Assembly: GCA_021777755.1 (NCBI GenBank)
Contig: JAJYDE010000029.1
Coordinates: 1-50,107, forward strand
Origin: Deltaproteobacteria bacterium
GTDB taxonomy: Bacteria > Desulfobacterota > Syntrophobacteria > Syntrophobacterales > Syntrophobacteraceae
Reading direction: 5' to 3'
DNA length: 50,107 bases
The translations under genes were made by a program, and so were the position numbers. Below are positions 26,077-35,119 of the stretch, piece after piece. Under the pieces are notes generated by a model. That model searched no databases, was not told the DNA's origin, and saw only the letters and a list, made by a program, of their open reading frames with translations. Positions within the stretch are counted from its first letter, which is position 1. Each line of letters opens with the position of its first letter.

Positions 26077-26161
26077 TGGTGCGAGAGGGGGGATTTGAAC
26101 CCCCAAGGGTTTCCCCGCTGGATCCTAAGTCCAGTGCGTCTGCCAATTTCGCCACTCTCGC
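26077..26161 (-). tRNA. tRNA-Leu (anticodon UAG)
   Basis: Read on the minus strand, the acceptor stem GCGAGAG pairs with CTCTCGC, discriminator A is followed by an encoded CCA. The anticodon loop is CTTAGGA between CTGGA and TCCAG, giving anticodon UAG for CUA codons. A long variable arm and the T-loop GTTCAAATC are present, as expected for a class II leucine tRNA. Confidence 0.95.
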
Positions 26162-26202
26162 ACAGAAACTGGTCGTTGGCGGAACTTTCCTTTAAACTTG
26201 TC

Positions 26203-26231
26203 ATTATATCGAATAAAAATCCTTCTGGGAA
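26203..26231 (-). promoter_or_regulatory. Promoter of the tRNA-Leu/tig/clpP unit
   Basis: Minus strand: TTCCCA (26231-26226) and a perfect TATAAT (26208-26203) with a 17-base spacer. The tRNA 5' end lies about 42 bases downstream. Confidence 0.55.
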
Positions 26232-26276
26232 GCACAAGCCGAAGGCGACCCCCATTTTTGCCGATCGGGGCAAAAT

Positions 26277-27218
26277 TCAGCTCTGCGCCCCGGGTGAGTC
26301 GGGAACCAGACGCCGCGCTCCGCCCCCTTCCTCCACAACCCTGAAGCCGAAAAGCGGGGCCATTCGGACGAAGCTTCTGCCCAGCAGCAGATCGAGATAC
26401 GGGGCGGGGATGGCGAACTTCTCGCTTACAAAGCCCCTGAAATGGTCCTCGAAGGCAAGCAACTCGAGGACCTTCCCGACATTTTCGCCCTTGCTTGCGC
26501 CAAGCTCTTCGAAGGCCGCCGAAAGGGAGTCGAAGCTGCATCGGTTTTCATGTTGGGCCATGACCTCGCCAAGCACCTCGATGCCCTCGAAGATGTGTTT
26601 TCGCAGCAAGAAGGGCTGTTCGGCGCTGTCCCTGGCGGGCAAGGGATCCCAGCACGCCTGGGCCCGGCATTGAAGGGGCCGCTCCGAGTAGATCGAGCAT
26701 TGGTTGGCCTCCGGGATAAGAAAGACGCATTCGCTGGAATCCTGCTTTTCCGCAACTTTAATTCTTTCCTCGGAAAGAATGAAGGGTTTTGCGTCGAAAG
26801 GAGAGCGCGCGGGTTCGCCTTTTCTGAGGGTGATGAGCTTTTCGCGGGGAAGTTTTCCCTCTTTGAGCAGCCGAAGGTCTTCCAGGTGCAGGGTGGGGCT
26901 TCCCAGGCGGCAGCATTGGCCACAGCGCGCGCAGACCGGCAAGACGTTGCGGCAGGCCTTTTCGGCGGCCACCAGCAGCCTCTTCCACGCCCCCAGCCGG
27001 TTGGCCGCGTCGATGCTCTGCCAGTTGGAATGAACTTCGACAAAAGTCTCGCACTGTTCGATCTGCCGGCGGATGCGCGCCGCGGGAATGAGAAGGCTTG
27101 CTTCTTCCTTCATGAGGGTCTGGACGAAAATCGACCAGTTTTGCTCGAACTGCTTCAAGTCCCACAGGGATGGATGGTTTATCGAAGGCCCCGAGGGGCA
27201 TTCCAGCGGTTCTGTCAT
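26277..27218 (-). CDS. YkgJ-type cysteine-cluster protein
   Basis: A 313-residue protein with the eight-cysteine CxxCxxCC-type cluster of the YkgJ family: VCARCGQCC at about 110-118, then CVFL, CSIY, LQCRAQACW further on. These cysteines bind zinc or an iron-sulfur cluster; the family is often called a zinc- or iron-chelating domain and its role is poorly known. An N-terminal helical region and a C-terminal extension of about 130 residues after the cluster make the protein longer than minimal members. The ATG at 27218 has AGGAACAGG upstream. It lies alone on the minus strand ahead of the tRNA promoter. Confidence 0.7.
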   Translation of the reverse strand: MTEPLECPSGPSINHPSLWDLKQFEQNWSIFVQTLMKEEASLLIPAARIRRQIEQCETFVEVHSNWQSIDAANRLGAWKRLLVAAEKACRNVLPVCARCGQCCRLGSPTLHLEDLRLLKEGKLPREKLITLRKGEPARSPFDAKPFILSEERIKVAEKQDSSECVFLIPEANQCSIYSERPLQCRAQACWDPLPARDSAEQPFLLRKHIFEGIEVLGEVMAQHENRCSFDSLSAAFEELGASKGENVGKVLELLAFEDHFRGFVSEKFAIPAPYLDLLLGRSFVRMAPLFGFRVVEEGGGARRLVPDSPGAQS

Positions 27219-27411
27219 GACCTGTTCCTGTAGAAAAAAATTATCCGGATAAGCGGGCGGTAGAGCCTGGAGGCTCCGGCCGCCGTGGTGGGCCAAGTGG
27301 GCCGCCGGGTCTGGCTCAACCGGAGGCCCGGGCAATTCTAGCCCATTTGCGCCGGCTAATAAACCATCGCGGGAAAATTTGCCGTTTTGTTCGCGGGCCG
27401 GTTTTGCGTGG

Positions 27412-27882
27412 TTACTCCCCCGGCCCCATGCCCTCCGGGGAAAAGTCGAGCAGGTGGAAGCCGGTTTGGGGGTCGATTTTTCGAACCCCGCTTGTCCCGA
27501 TGATTTCCAAAATGATCACTTCGCCTATCAGCCAGACGTCCACGCCGGCCCTGACGCAGCCCACGGTGGCTTGGCCTTCCCTTCCGGTTGCGGCGTGCAT
27601 GTGCAGTTCGGGGTTGCCCTCCTCGTCGGGGAAAAGGGTCCCCATGGCCACGGTCTCCTGGATGCCCCCCAGCAGGTGCACGATGGGAACGACACGATCC
27701 CCCGCGTCGGCCTCCGGGCCGACCACGAGCCGGCTCGTGGCGTCGGCGCCTCCCACGTACATCACCATGGCGCTTGAGATATCGTGTTTTCGTGCAAACT
27801 CGACAACCGAATCCGGAAGCCGGTCGCCCGATTCGAGCTTAAGGGCAAAGATGCGGCCGACGCTTCCCTGACTGTAGCGCAT
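27412..27882 (-). CDS. PPC (DUF296) domain protein, putative DNA-binding
   Basis: A 156-residue protein with the PPC-domain pattern: MRYSQGSVGRIFALKLE at the start, then GGADATSRL, the metal-type motif LHMHAATGR and VIILEI. In plants the domain works with an AT-hook; bacterial single-domain forms are trimers with unknown function, and the annotation DNA-binding is by analogy. The ATG at 27882 follows GAGGAG by about nine bases. A terminator of the upstream ribosomal gene lies just before it, so it is probably transcribed alone. Confidence 0.78.
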   Translation of the reverse strand: MRYSQGSVGRIFALKLESGDRLPDSVVEFARKHDISSAMVMYVGGADATSRLVVGPEADAGDRVVPIVHLLGGIQETVAMGTLFPDEEGNPELHMHAATGREGQATVGCVRAGVDVWLIGEVIILEIIGTSGVRKIDPQTGFHLLDFSPEGMGPGE

Positions 27883-27908
27883 ATCGCCGTTCTCCTCAGG
27901 GGGGGGAT

Positions 27909-27939
27909 AAAAAAATCCCGGGGGATTTAGACCCGGGAT
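27909..27939 (-). terminator. Rho-independent terminator of the S21 gene
   Basis: On the minus strand ATCCCGGG (27939-27932) pairs with CCCGGGAT (27922-27915) and is followed by a run of seven Ts (27915-27909). It sits about 80 bases after the S21-like gene. Confidence 0.8.
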
Positions 27940-28018
27940 TTGACACCCAATATTGCCGGGCAGGCGTAAGGCATCGGCTCGCCCCGAGCGGTTCACCCCG
28001 GGACGGAGCGAGAGCAAA

Positions 28019-28228
28019 TCATGCCGAGCGCATCATGCGCCGTTCGCGGCGCTGTATGCGTTTGATGGCCTTCTTCTTCTTGATTCGCCTGCGTTCCCCC
28101 TTGGACAGATAGTAGTTGTGCCGCCGCAAGACAGGTTGAACGTTTTTTTGAAAATCCTTGCGCAGTTTGCGAATCTTTTTTTCTATGTTCTCTTTCGGTT
28201 CGGCCTCATTGCTTACCAATGAATTCAC
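28019..28228 (-). CDS. rpsU: Divergent ribosomal protein S21
   Basis: About 69 residues, very basic. The middle and end read LRKDFQKNVQPVLRRHNYYLSKGERRRIKKKKA with a poly-basic tail, which parallels the S21 pattern of LRR-EYYEKPSERRRRKRK. S21 binds the 30S platform near the anti-Shine-Dalgarno. The match is weak over the first 20 residues. The start is uncertain: GTG at 28228 and TTG at 28219 (with AGGTGA in front) are both possible, and the frame is open to 28294. It ends with its own terminator. It could also be an unrelated small basic protein. Confidence 0.6.
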   Translation of the reverse strand: MNSLVSNEAEPKENIEKKIRKLRKDFQKNVQPVLRRHNYYLSKGERRRIKKKKAIKRIQRRERRMMRSA

Positions 28229-28399
28229 CTGCCTTTCAGTACGGCCCCAAGTTTGAGGCGATAAGATGGTCCGACCGGAGGCAAAAACCGCCAACCGAGC
28301 CGGAAGCCAATTAGACTACACCACGACATGGCTCAAATCAAGCAAAATGCAGGTGCGAGCGCAACCTTTCAAGTCGCCTTCCCGCTGGACGCCGCTTCC

Positions 28400-30439
28400 T
28401 TATTGAGAGGCGAGATCATAGTGGGAAAAATGCATGGTGAAGGTCGCCCGCCCCTGGGTGGCTGAACGCAGGGCGGTCGAATAACCGAACATCTTCGATA
28501 GCGGCACAACGGCGCTTATCACCTGGATGGCTTTCCGGGCGGTTATGTTTTCGATCTTGCCTTTCCTCATGTTGACATCGTCTATCACCACGCCCAGGGC
28601 CTCGTCGGGAGCGAGGATCTCGACGAGCATGCAGGGTTCGAGCAAAACCGGTTCGCCCTGTTCGAAAGTGTTTCGGAAGGCCATGGAGGCCGCGACGCGA
28701 AAGGCGAGTTCAGTGGATACGCCGTCTTGGAAAACGCCGGAAAGAGTGCTCGTTTCCACATCGACCACCGGATAGCCGGCCAGGGTCCCGCTGCCCAAAG
28801 CGTCCTGAATTCCCTGCTCGATCGCCGGGAAAAAGATCTCGGGGATCGAGGCGTCGCGAACCTGGTTTACAATCGTATTTCCAAGTCCTCTTTGCCTTGG
28901 CGAAATATTCAACTGGACTTGGGCAAAGTTTCTCGCCCCCCCGATCTCGCGGTCGAAAACCGCGGTGCCAGCGGATTTTCGGCCGATCGTTTCACGATAG
29001 ACAACCTGCGGTTTACCGGCGTTTACGTTAACGTGATAGTCGCGGGCAAGGCGGTTCAAGACGATTTCCAGGTGCAACTCGCCCATGCCGCTTACGATAA
29101 TCTGCCCGGTGTCGGCCGATTCGCTGAACCGGAAGGTGGGGTCTTCTTCGCTCAGCTTTGCCAGGCTGTCGAAGAGCTTTTCCTGGTCCGACCTGGTTTG
29201 GGCTTCCACCGATACCGAGATCACCGGTTCGTAGATATCCACGGGTTCGAGCAGCAGGGGTTTTGCCGGATCGCAGATCGAATCCCCCGTTGTAGTGGTC
29301 TTTAGCCCCAGAACGGCCACGAGGTTGCCCGCCCCGGATCTTTCGATTCTTTCCCGCTTGTTGGCGTGCATCTCGAAGATGCGTGAGACCTTTTCCCGTG
29401 TGCCCTTGGAAACATTCAAAATGTCGGAGCCGACCTGGAGGACTCCCGAGTAGATGCGCAGATAGGTGAGCTTTCTGCCCTGGTCCATAAAGATCTTGAA
29501 GGCGAGAGCCGCCAGGGGCTCGCGCTCATCGCAGTTGCGTTTTTCAATCGCACCGGTGGCCGGGTTTTCGCCCTCGATGGCGGGGACATCGACAGGGGCG
29601 GGGAGAAAATCGGCCACAGCGTCCAGGAGAGGCTGTACGCCCTTGTTTTTAAGGGCGGTTCCACAGAGCACCGGAACAGCTTTCAACTCGATTGTGAGCC
29701 GCCTTATGACGGCGCAAAGCTCTTCGGCCCCCACGGGTTGGCCGCCAAGATAGCGTTCCATGAGGTCGTCGTCGAATTCGCCAAGTTTTGCAACCAAGTC
29801 TTCCCGGGCCTCCTCGGCCGCGGCTCTAAGCTCCGAGTCGATTTCCTCGACTTTGAATTCGGCCCCCAGGGTCTCATCGAGCCACAAAATCCGCTTCATC
29901 GAGATCAGGTCGATTACCCCGCGAAAGTCGGATTCCATACCTATCGGTATCTGCAGGGGCAAGGGGATGGTTTTGAACTTGTCGCGGATCTGGGTTACGG
30001 TGTTGGCAAAATCGGCTCCAACGCGGTCCATCTTGTTGACAAAGGCGATCTTTGGCACATGGTAGCGGTCGGCTTGGTGCCAGACCGTCTCGGACTGGGG
30101 TTCCACGCCGTCCACGGCGGAAAAAACCGCTATGGCCCCGTCGAGCACCCGCAGGGAACGTTCCACCTCCATGGTGAAATCAACGTGGCCGGGGGTGTCG
30201 ATCAGGTGGATTTCGTGGTCGCGCCAGCGGCAGGTGGTGACAGCCGAGGTGATGGTGATGCCGCGCTCCTGCTCCTGTTCCATCCAGTCCATGACGGCGG
30301 TGCCGTCGTGGACCTCGCCCATCCTGTGGGAGCGGCCCGTATAGAAGAGGATTCTCTCTGTGAGCGTGGTCTTGCCCGCGTCGATATGCGCAATTATCCC
30401 GATGTTTCTAAACAGTTTGATTCGCTTGGGGTCGGCCAT
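28400..30439 (-). CDS. Elongation factor G paralogue
   Basis: A 679-residue translational GTPase. The G motifs are AHIDAGKTT (G1), DTPGH (G3) and NKMD (G4), and the switch region has GITITSA. All five EF-G domains appear, with the expected length. It is not in a str operon (no rpsL, rpsG or tuf), so it is likely the second EF-G type found in many Deltaproteobacteria, which may specialise in translocation or in ribosome recycling. The start at 30439 ([14 protein letters not shown]) fits the family better than 30490. A good promoter lies 60 bases upstream. I leave the symbol blank because I cannot tell fusA from its paralogue. Confidence 0.9.
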   Translation of the reverse strand: MADPKRIKLFRNIGIIAHIDAGKTTLTERILFYTGRSHRMGEVHDGTAVMDWMEQEQERGITITSAVTTCRWRDHEIHLIDTPGHVDFTMEVERSLRVLDGAIAVFSAVDGVEPQSETVWHQADRYHVPKIAFVNKMDRVGADFANTVTQIRDKFKTIPLPLQIPIGMESDFRGVIDLISMKRILWLDETLGAEFKVEEIDSELRAAAEEAREDLVAKLGEFDDDLMERYLGGQPVGAEELCAVIRRLTIELKAVPVLCGTALKNKGVQPLLDAVADFLPAPVDVPAIEGENPATGAIEKRNCDEREPLAALAFKIFMDQGRKLTYLRIYSGVLQVGSDILNVSKGTREKVSRIFEMHANKRERIERSGAGNLVAVLGLKTTTTGDSICDPAKPLLLEPVDIYEPVISVSVEAQTRSDQEKLFDSLAKLSEEDPTFRFSESADTGQIIVSGMGELHLEIVLNRLARDYHVNVNAGKPQVVYRETIGRKSAGTAVFDREIGGARNFAQVQLNISPRQRGLGNTIVNQVRDASIPEIFFPAIEQGIQDALGSGTLAGYPVVDVETSTLSGVFQDGVSTELAFRVAASMAFRNTFEQGEPVLLEPCMLVEILAPDEALGVVIDDVNMRKGKIENITARKAIQVISAVVPLSKMFGYSTALRSATQGRATFTMHFSHYDLASQ

Positions 30440-30498
30440 GGAGTCAGCTTCCGCGCAGGTTGAAGGTTTTCGCACATCTGTGCCGGACAAAGATTGTA

Positions 30499-30527
30499 AA
30501 TGTAGAAAATCGTCCCGAATAAGTCAA
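30499..30527 (-). promoter_or_regulatory. Promoter of the EF-G paralogue gene
   Basis: Minus strand: TTGACT (30527-30522) and TACATT (30504-30499), spacer exactly 17 bases. The start codon at 30439 lies 60 bases downstream. Confidence 0.55.
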
Positions 30528-30980
30528 GACCGCATGGCGGGCAAATCGCACGAGTCGCCGATCCAAAATTGCCGCGGGCCGAAAAGATTGCCGGGGTAAC
30601 GGGGGCCTTGGCGACTGATATGACAACTACTGCAATGACGGGTATTTGATGCGTGAAATACGAAACAGAGCGTATTTAAGAGTATCAACGTGAGCGGCTA
30701 CGATTTGGTAACAAACGATCAACCAATTTGTTCGGTTTCATTCCAGGCCGGCTCGGCCCGGTGCAATTGGCCCTAATCGGGCGGTAGGTTTTCGCGGACT
30801 TTGCAATGGTGGGGTTAATGGGGTTGTTTTCGGCATAATTGCGGCTAATCCCGGATAATGGACGATTATGAGCTTTGATTTTTATCCGATGACCTGTTAG
30901 CTTTCCATGCAATTCCTATCACTCTTGCGGGTTCGTGAGGGCCGTAGGGGCTTCTTTGAAAAATGTGAGGAGAAACCAGT
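30528..30980. other. Intergenic stretch before the transglycosylase gene
   Basis: About 450 bases, more AT-rich than the flanking genes around 30640-30900. I see no gene, repeat or riboswitch. A promoter for the transglycosylase should lie here, but no convincing pair of boxes was found. Confidence 0.4.
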
Positions 30981-32027
30981 ATGGCGCCTGATTCAAGCCT
31001 CTATGGGCTCCATGCGGCGCGTAGCGGGGCCGATTTTCGCGGACTATTCGCGCGGTTGGCCGCCGTGGTTCTATTATCCCAGATGATTTTTCCAATCTCA
31101 GCCTTGGCAGGCTCCGAGTTGGGGGGAAATCCGGGGCTTCTGGCATCCTTGTCGACGCCAGGCAATTCGCTCAACGCGGAGATAGCCCCTGCGATTTTAA
31201 CCCGACCCGCTCCGGCCGGTTCGGCTGATGGGACCGCCGCAGTGCTCTGGAGAAACAGAATCCAGATACCCATCCGTGAACCACTTGTCAAAAGGTACAT
31301 CCGCTTCTACGAAGGAGTTGGCAGAAGGAGTTTTTCGGCCGCCCTGGCAAAGGCCGATAAGTGTCTGCCCGAGATGACTGAAATACTGGAAAGCCGGGGA
31401 GTTCCCGGTGAGCTGATCTCCATTGTTTTTGTGGAGAGCGGTTTTAAAGGTACCTCTTCCTATCGAGGAGCGGGTGGTTATTGGCAGTTGTTACCGGCGA
31501 CAGCGCGAAACATGGGGTTACGGGTCAACCGTTGGGTTGACGAAAGGTTTGACCCCGTCAAATCGACCAAGGCTGCCGCCAAGTACTTGAGAAAACTTCA
31601 CGATCAGTACGACTCATGGTTATTGGCCATTGCCGCCTACAATGCGGGAAATGCGCCAATTTGTGACGCGGCGGGAAGATGCCGCGTCGAGAACGGGAAG
31701 CTTTATGGGCGAAAGTTGCCCGCGTATTCCGCAGTTTATGTTTCAAAAGTAATGGCCGCGATGAACATACTTCGCGACCCCGAAAAGTACGGATTCAAGT
31801 ATCCCCACTTTTGCAGGCCTACGGACTATGATCCAGTTCTTGTCACCACCAATCTTTCTTTGGAGAGGGTGGCCCGATGGATCGATGTGCCCGTCAGCCG
31901 TTTAAAGGAACTCAATCCGTCGCTGCGTCTTGATACGATGCCTCCCAGTTCCGGCTTTGCACTGCGTTTGCCTCCGGGTACCAGGGAAAAGTTCGACCTC
32001 GCCTACGAGGTCTACTCCGGAAGGTAA
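30981..32027 (+). CDS. MltD-like lytic transglycosylase
   Basis: A 348-residue periplasmic enzyme that cleaves peptidoglycan between MurNAc and GlcNAc. A signal-type hydrophobic segment lies at about residues 24-43. The SLT domain has the catalytic glutamate in VFVESGFKG (E152), then GYWQLLPATA and AAYNAGN, in the order of family 1 transglycosylases. After about residue 285 the sequence LERVARWIDVPVSRLKELNP resembles the region before the LysM repeats of MltD, but the LysM repeats themselves are absent, so the protein is shorter than MltD. GTGAGGAG precedes the ATG. A small coiled-coil gene follows. Confidence 0.85.
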   Translation: MAPDSSLYGLHAARSGADFRGLFARLAAVVLLSQMIFPISALAGSELGGNPGLLASLSTPGNSLNAEIAPAILTRPAPAGSADGTAAVLWRNRIQIPIREPLVKRYIRFYEGVGRRSFSAALAKADKCLPEMTEILESRGVPGELISIVFVESGFKGTSSYRGAGGYWQLLPATARNMGLRVNRWVDERFDPVKSTKAAAKYLRKLHDQYDSWLLAIAAYNAGNAPICDAAGRCRVENGKLYGRKLPAYSAVYVSKVMAAMNILRDPEKYGFKYPHFCRPTDYDPVLVTTNLSLERVARWIDVPVSRLKELNPSLRLDTMPPSSGFALRLPPGTREKFDLAYEVYSGR

Positions 32028-32091
32028 ACCCGAGAAAAGGGACTATGGCGCCTCACGAAATCTCACCTTCACAAATTGGAAAGTTGTCCGC

Positions 32092-32277
32092 ATGAGTATA
32101 AGGATGGTCGCCGTCGAGCTTTATCGGGTGATGAAGCAGATCGATGAGTTCGAAAAAAGGCTCGCCAGTTTGCCCGAACAGGCTCCCGAAAGGGAGCGGA
32201 TTCGGGCCGGGCTGGCGGAGGCTTGCGCCTTGCGAGATCAAATTAAAAAGATGATCGAGGGCGCCAAGGGCGACTAG
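32092..32277 (+). CDS. Small conserved coiled-coil protein, unknown function
   Basis: A 61-residue protein, highly charged, predicted to be two helices (ELYRVMKQIDEFEKRL, then ERIRAGLAEACALRDQIKKM). I do not know a function. Similar short helical proteins starting with a VAVELYR-type segment occur in related bacteria by my recollection. GGAAAG lies about 10 bases before the ATG. It follows the transglycosylase by 64 bases and ends just before a strong terminator, so it is likely the last gene of that transcript. Confidence 0.55.
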   Translation: MSIRMVAVELYRVMKQIDEFEKRLASLPEQAPERERIRAGLAEACALRDQIKKMIEGAKGD

Positions 32278-32320
32278 GGCCGTTGAGGCCGTTTATCGGC
32301 GGCTCTTAAAGTTTTAGTCT

Positions 32321-32359
32321 CGACAAAAGGCTCTCCGCGAATCGGAGGGCCTTTTGTCG
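32321..32359. terminator. Bidirectional terminator
   Basis: Arms of 17 bases (32321-32337 and 32343-32359) pair with a single T-G wobble around a five-base loop. The stem flanks carry AAAA on one side and TTTT on the other, so it can stop transcription from both directions: the transglycosylase unit on plus and RNase Z on minus. Confidence 0.75.
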
Positions 32360-32392
32360 TCTTCGCGGGCGCTGCGCGGCCGAAGGCGCCCA

Positions 32393-33322
32393 TCAGCCAT
32401 CGGGGTAGTTGACCTCGAAGATGTCGAGGTCGCGGCCTGTTTTCAAAGGCTGGAATTGTTTTCGCGCCTCCTCTTCGAGTTCTTTTAGAGCACTGTTTTC
32501 GTACCTAGGGCTTATATGGATCAAAACGGCTCTTCGCACTCCGCATGTTCGGGCGAGCGTCCCCGCCTCGACGGCCGTCATGTGTCCCTTTTGGGCGGCG
32601 TGTTCGGCGTGCTCGGATAAAAACATGCCTTCCAGGAAGGCCAGATCGGCGTTTTGGCACAACAGGCCGGCGCCCGGGGCGGGCCTTGTGTCCACAACAA
32701 AGGCGATGTGTCGGCCCCGCCTCGGGGCCCCGAGCACCTGGGAGGGCGAAACGCTCGTTTGCGCCGGCGTCTCCACGGTTTCGCCCCTTTGCAGCCGCCC
32801 CCAAAGGGGCCCCATCGGAACTCCCAGCGCCTGTGCTTTTTCAGGGCTGAACTTACCGGGCCTGTCGAGTTCCTCGAACCGGTATCCAAGACACAAGCGG
32901 GTGTGTTTTAACGGCTGCCACAATATTTGCACCTGTTCATCCCGGTATGCGGTGGTCTGGCTTCGGGCGGACCACTCGATGAAGTTCACCGGGAAATTGA
33001 GCCGGAAATCAAGCACCTTCTGAGTGCCCGTGACAAACTCCCGTGTTCCCGGGGGGCCGAGGATGGTGAGAGGAGAGGGGTCCTCCATCTGCGCTTTTAG
33101 CATCATCATGCCCGGAACTCCCAGGCAGTGGTCGGCGTGCAGGTGCGTCACCGCAATGAGCCGCAGGCCCCGCAGTCCCAGTCTGGCCTTTTTCCAGTTT
33201 ATCTGGGTGCCTTCCCCGGCGTCGAAGAGGTAGAGTTGGCCGTTGAGCCTTATCGCCATGGAAGAGAGCATTCGGTAGGGCATCGGCATCATTCCGCCGG
33301 TCCCGATCAATACGCATTCCAA
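32393..33322 (-). CDS. rnz: Ribonuclease Z
   Basis: A 309-residue metallo-beta-lactamase-fold nuclease that trims tRNA 3' ends. The zinc motif HLHADH lies at about 66-71, after the family start LIGTGGMMPMPYR and FDAGEGTQ. A late HISPRY carries the last histidine motif. I chose the TTG at 33322, which has AAAAAGGAC about six bases upstream and gives the normal length; an ATG at 33397 would add 25 unrelated residues. It is divergent from the P-loop gene. Confidence 0.85.
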   Translation of the reverse strand: MECVLIGTGGMMPMPYRMLSSMAIRLNGQLYLFDAGEGTQINWKKARLGLRGLRLIAVTHLHADHCLGVPGMMMLKAQMEDPSPLTILGPPGTREFVTGTQKVLDFRLNFPVNFIEWSARSQTTAYRDEQVQILWQPLKHTRLCLGYRFEELDRPGKFSPEKAQALGVPMGPLWGRLQRGETVETPAQTSVSPSQVLGAPRRGRHIAFVVDTRPAPGAGLLCQNADLAFLEGMFLSEHAEHAAQKGHMTAVEAGTLARTCGVRRAVLIHISPRYENSALKELEEEARKQFQPLKTGRDLDIFEVNYPDG

Positions 33323-33444
33323 TTTGCAGTCCTTTTTTTCGAGATCAGAATCTGAATCCGCCTTTTGATGGAATTTTTCCCATCGGTAAAGTATCATTAA
33401 AGCACCTAGATTAGAAACCGCCGTTTTTGGGAAGGGAGCAGGTA

Positions 33445-34131
33445 ATGACTGATGAAAACGCGTTTCGCACAGGTTACGAAAAGATGTCGGTCAGCAGGCT
33501 GGCCCCGGGGGAGATGGGTGTATTGCTGGCGCGCGCCGGCGCGGGCAAGACGGCCGTTTTGACCCATCTTGCCCTCGGCTACATTCTTGATCGCCAACCT
33601 GTGCTCCATGTATGCGTCGATGGCGTTCCGGACAAAGTCAAAGTCTGGTACAGCGAACTTTTGAGACACATTTTCTCCACCGCCCCCCAGGCCGGGGTTT
33701 TGGAACTGGAGCATTCCCTGGAGCCTTTGAGATTCATCATGTCCTTTCTAAACCAGACCTTCAGTCCGGAAAAACTGGAGGCCGGCATCGATAATCTAAG
33801 GACTCAGGCCAAGTTCGATCCGGCGGTGATCATCCTCGACGGCCTGGACTTCGGGCGCGATCGGGGGCTTTTCGAAAAGATCGGCGAGCTTGCCCGGCGG
33901 CAAGCAACGCCTCTTTGGGCATCCGCAAGATCTCACCGTCACATCCCCGAGGTCAATGAAAGAGGCATTCCTTACCCCATCGATACGATGGACGATCTGT
34001 TCAGCTCGATTTTCGTGCTTCACCAGGAAAGCTCGGGGATCAGGCTCAAGGCGCTAAAAGAAAAGGGCGACTACAATCCGTCACGGGGCGATACGATTCT
34101 TGACCCCATCACTTTACTGCCTCCAGGGTAG
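33445..34131 (+). CDS. Small P-loop ATPase, KaiC/RecA-like
   Basis: A 228-residue protein. Walker A is ARAGAGKTA at about 29-37 and Walker B is AVIILDGLDF at about 127-136, with hydrophobic strands between in the RecA/KaiC order. A late SARSHR could be a sensor or arginine-finger segment. I do not recognise the exact family. GGAGCAGG precedes the ATG at 33445. A second gene of unknown type starts 39 bases downstream and they probably form a unit. No membrane or DNA-binding segment is seen. Possible roles include an ATP-driven switch or a regulator like the gas-vesicle or KaiC types, but none is supported. Confidence 0.65.
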   Translation: MTDENAFRTGYEKMSVSRLAPGEMGVLLARAGAGKTAVLTHLALGYILDRQPVLHVCVDGVPDKVKVWYSELLRHIFSTAPQAGVLELEHSLEPLRFIMSFLNQTFSPEKLEAGIDNLRTQAKFDPAVIILDGLDFGRDRGLFEKIGELARRQATPLWASARSHRHIPEVNERGIPYPIDTMDDLFSSIFVLHQESSGIRLKALKEKGDYNPSRGDTILDPITLLPPG

Positions 34132-34170
34132 AGGTTTGTCGCGGCGGGCCGTAAAGAGGCATTTCCGCTT

Positions 34171-34884
34171 ATGCATGAAGATTTGGTGTCCTGTTTGACG
34201 CGGCAGGTTAAAGAAGAGGTCGTCGAAAACTATCTGCTTGAGCGTCGTCTGCTCGAACTTCAAATCGAACATCTCAACTCGCTGGCCGGCTCTGCGCTTA
34301 AACAGGCGCAAGGCGCCGGTCTGCGATTGGCGAGGCTGATGAGCCTCATGATCGAACCCGAGATGCGTCTAAGGCTCGAAGCAACCTTGGGACTGGGAGT
34401 CCTCCGATTTTGGAGTTCATTTATGGAGGCGCCCTTCAAAGGCCGGGTGCGCTTTATCCGGGCAACTGCGCTGACCCGCGGGGCCAAATTCCGCAAATTG
34501 ATCCTTGAGGCTTACCTGCGCCTGCATGCCAGGATGAGACAATATGAGGAGCTGTATTCGCAAGTGCTGAACGAGTGCTCTGCGGTCAACACCAATATAG
34601 ACGCCTTTCAAAAGAATTTCGACCTGCTTTGCATGATCCGTTTTCTCAAGGGATTGGATACCGAGGCTGTGGAGAGGAAAAAAATCCTTGGTGAAAACTT
34701 TACGGCCGGGGAAATGGCCGCATTGGACCAAAACCTCTATATCAGTCCCGTATCGGTGGAAAATTTGAAAATTCCAGAGCCCCTGCGCCTGCCCGCCCCG
34801 GATTCGATCAGGGGCAAACTCGTCGGTCTGGCCGATGAGGTGTTTGCCAGATATCCGGCGAAAGTGAGGCAAATACTGATATAG
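34171..34884 (+). CDS. Unrecognised helical protein, partner of the P-loop ATPase
   Basis: A 237-residue protein with no motif I recognise. It is mostly helical by composition, with charged and leucine-rich segments (ENYLLERRLLELQIEHL near the N terminus) and no signal peptide, transmembrane segment or cysteine cluster. It follows the P-loop ATPase by 39 bases on the same strand with AAAGAGG upstream, so the two are likely co-expressed. It may be a binding partner or substrate of the ATPase. That is inference from position alone. Confidence 0.6.
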   Translation: MHEDLVSCLTRQVKEEVVENYLLERRLLELQIEHLNSLAGSALKQAQGAGLRLARLMSLMIEPEMRLRLEATLGLGVLRFWSSFMEAPFKGRVRFIRATALTRGAKFRKLILEAYLRLHARMRQYEELYSQVLNECSAVNTNIDAFQKNFDLLCMIRFLKGLDTEAVERKKILGENFTAGEMAALDQNLYISPVSVENLKIPEPLRLPAPDSIRGKLVGLADEVFARYPAKVRQILI

Positions 34885-35119
34885 CCCCGGCTGAGGATTG
34901 CCTGCCTAAAGGCGCGGGAAAACCGCCCTCCTGGCATATTCTCACTCGTCGCTTGCGGATTTGTCCGCCAGAAGTTAAACTCAACGGGTAATGCGAACTG
35001 AAAGAATCCGGTGCGCCCGATCGGGGGAGGAGGCCGGATTATCTTTGATTGCCGTCTCGCGGCGGCGGCCTCGAAGGGCTTGATTTCCGCGGGTGTGATG
35101 ACCCGATGGTGGAGGAGAG

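Noticed and set aside
28304-28332. tRNA D-arm-like string on the minus strand (GTGGTGTAGTCTAATTGGC)
   Set aside because: No matching anticodon stem, T-arm or acceptor stem follows, so it is a chance resemblance.
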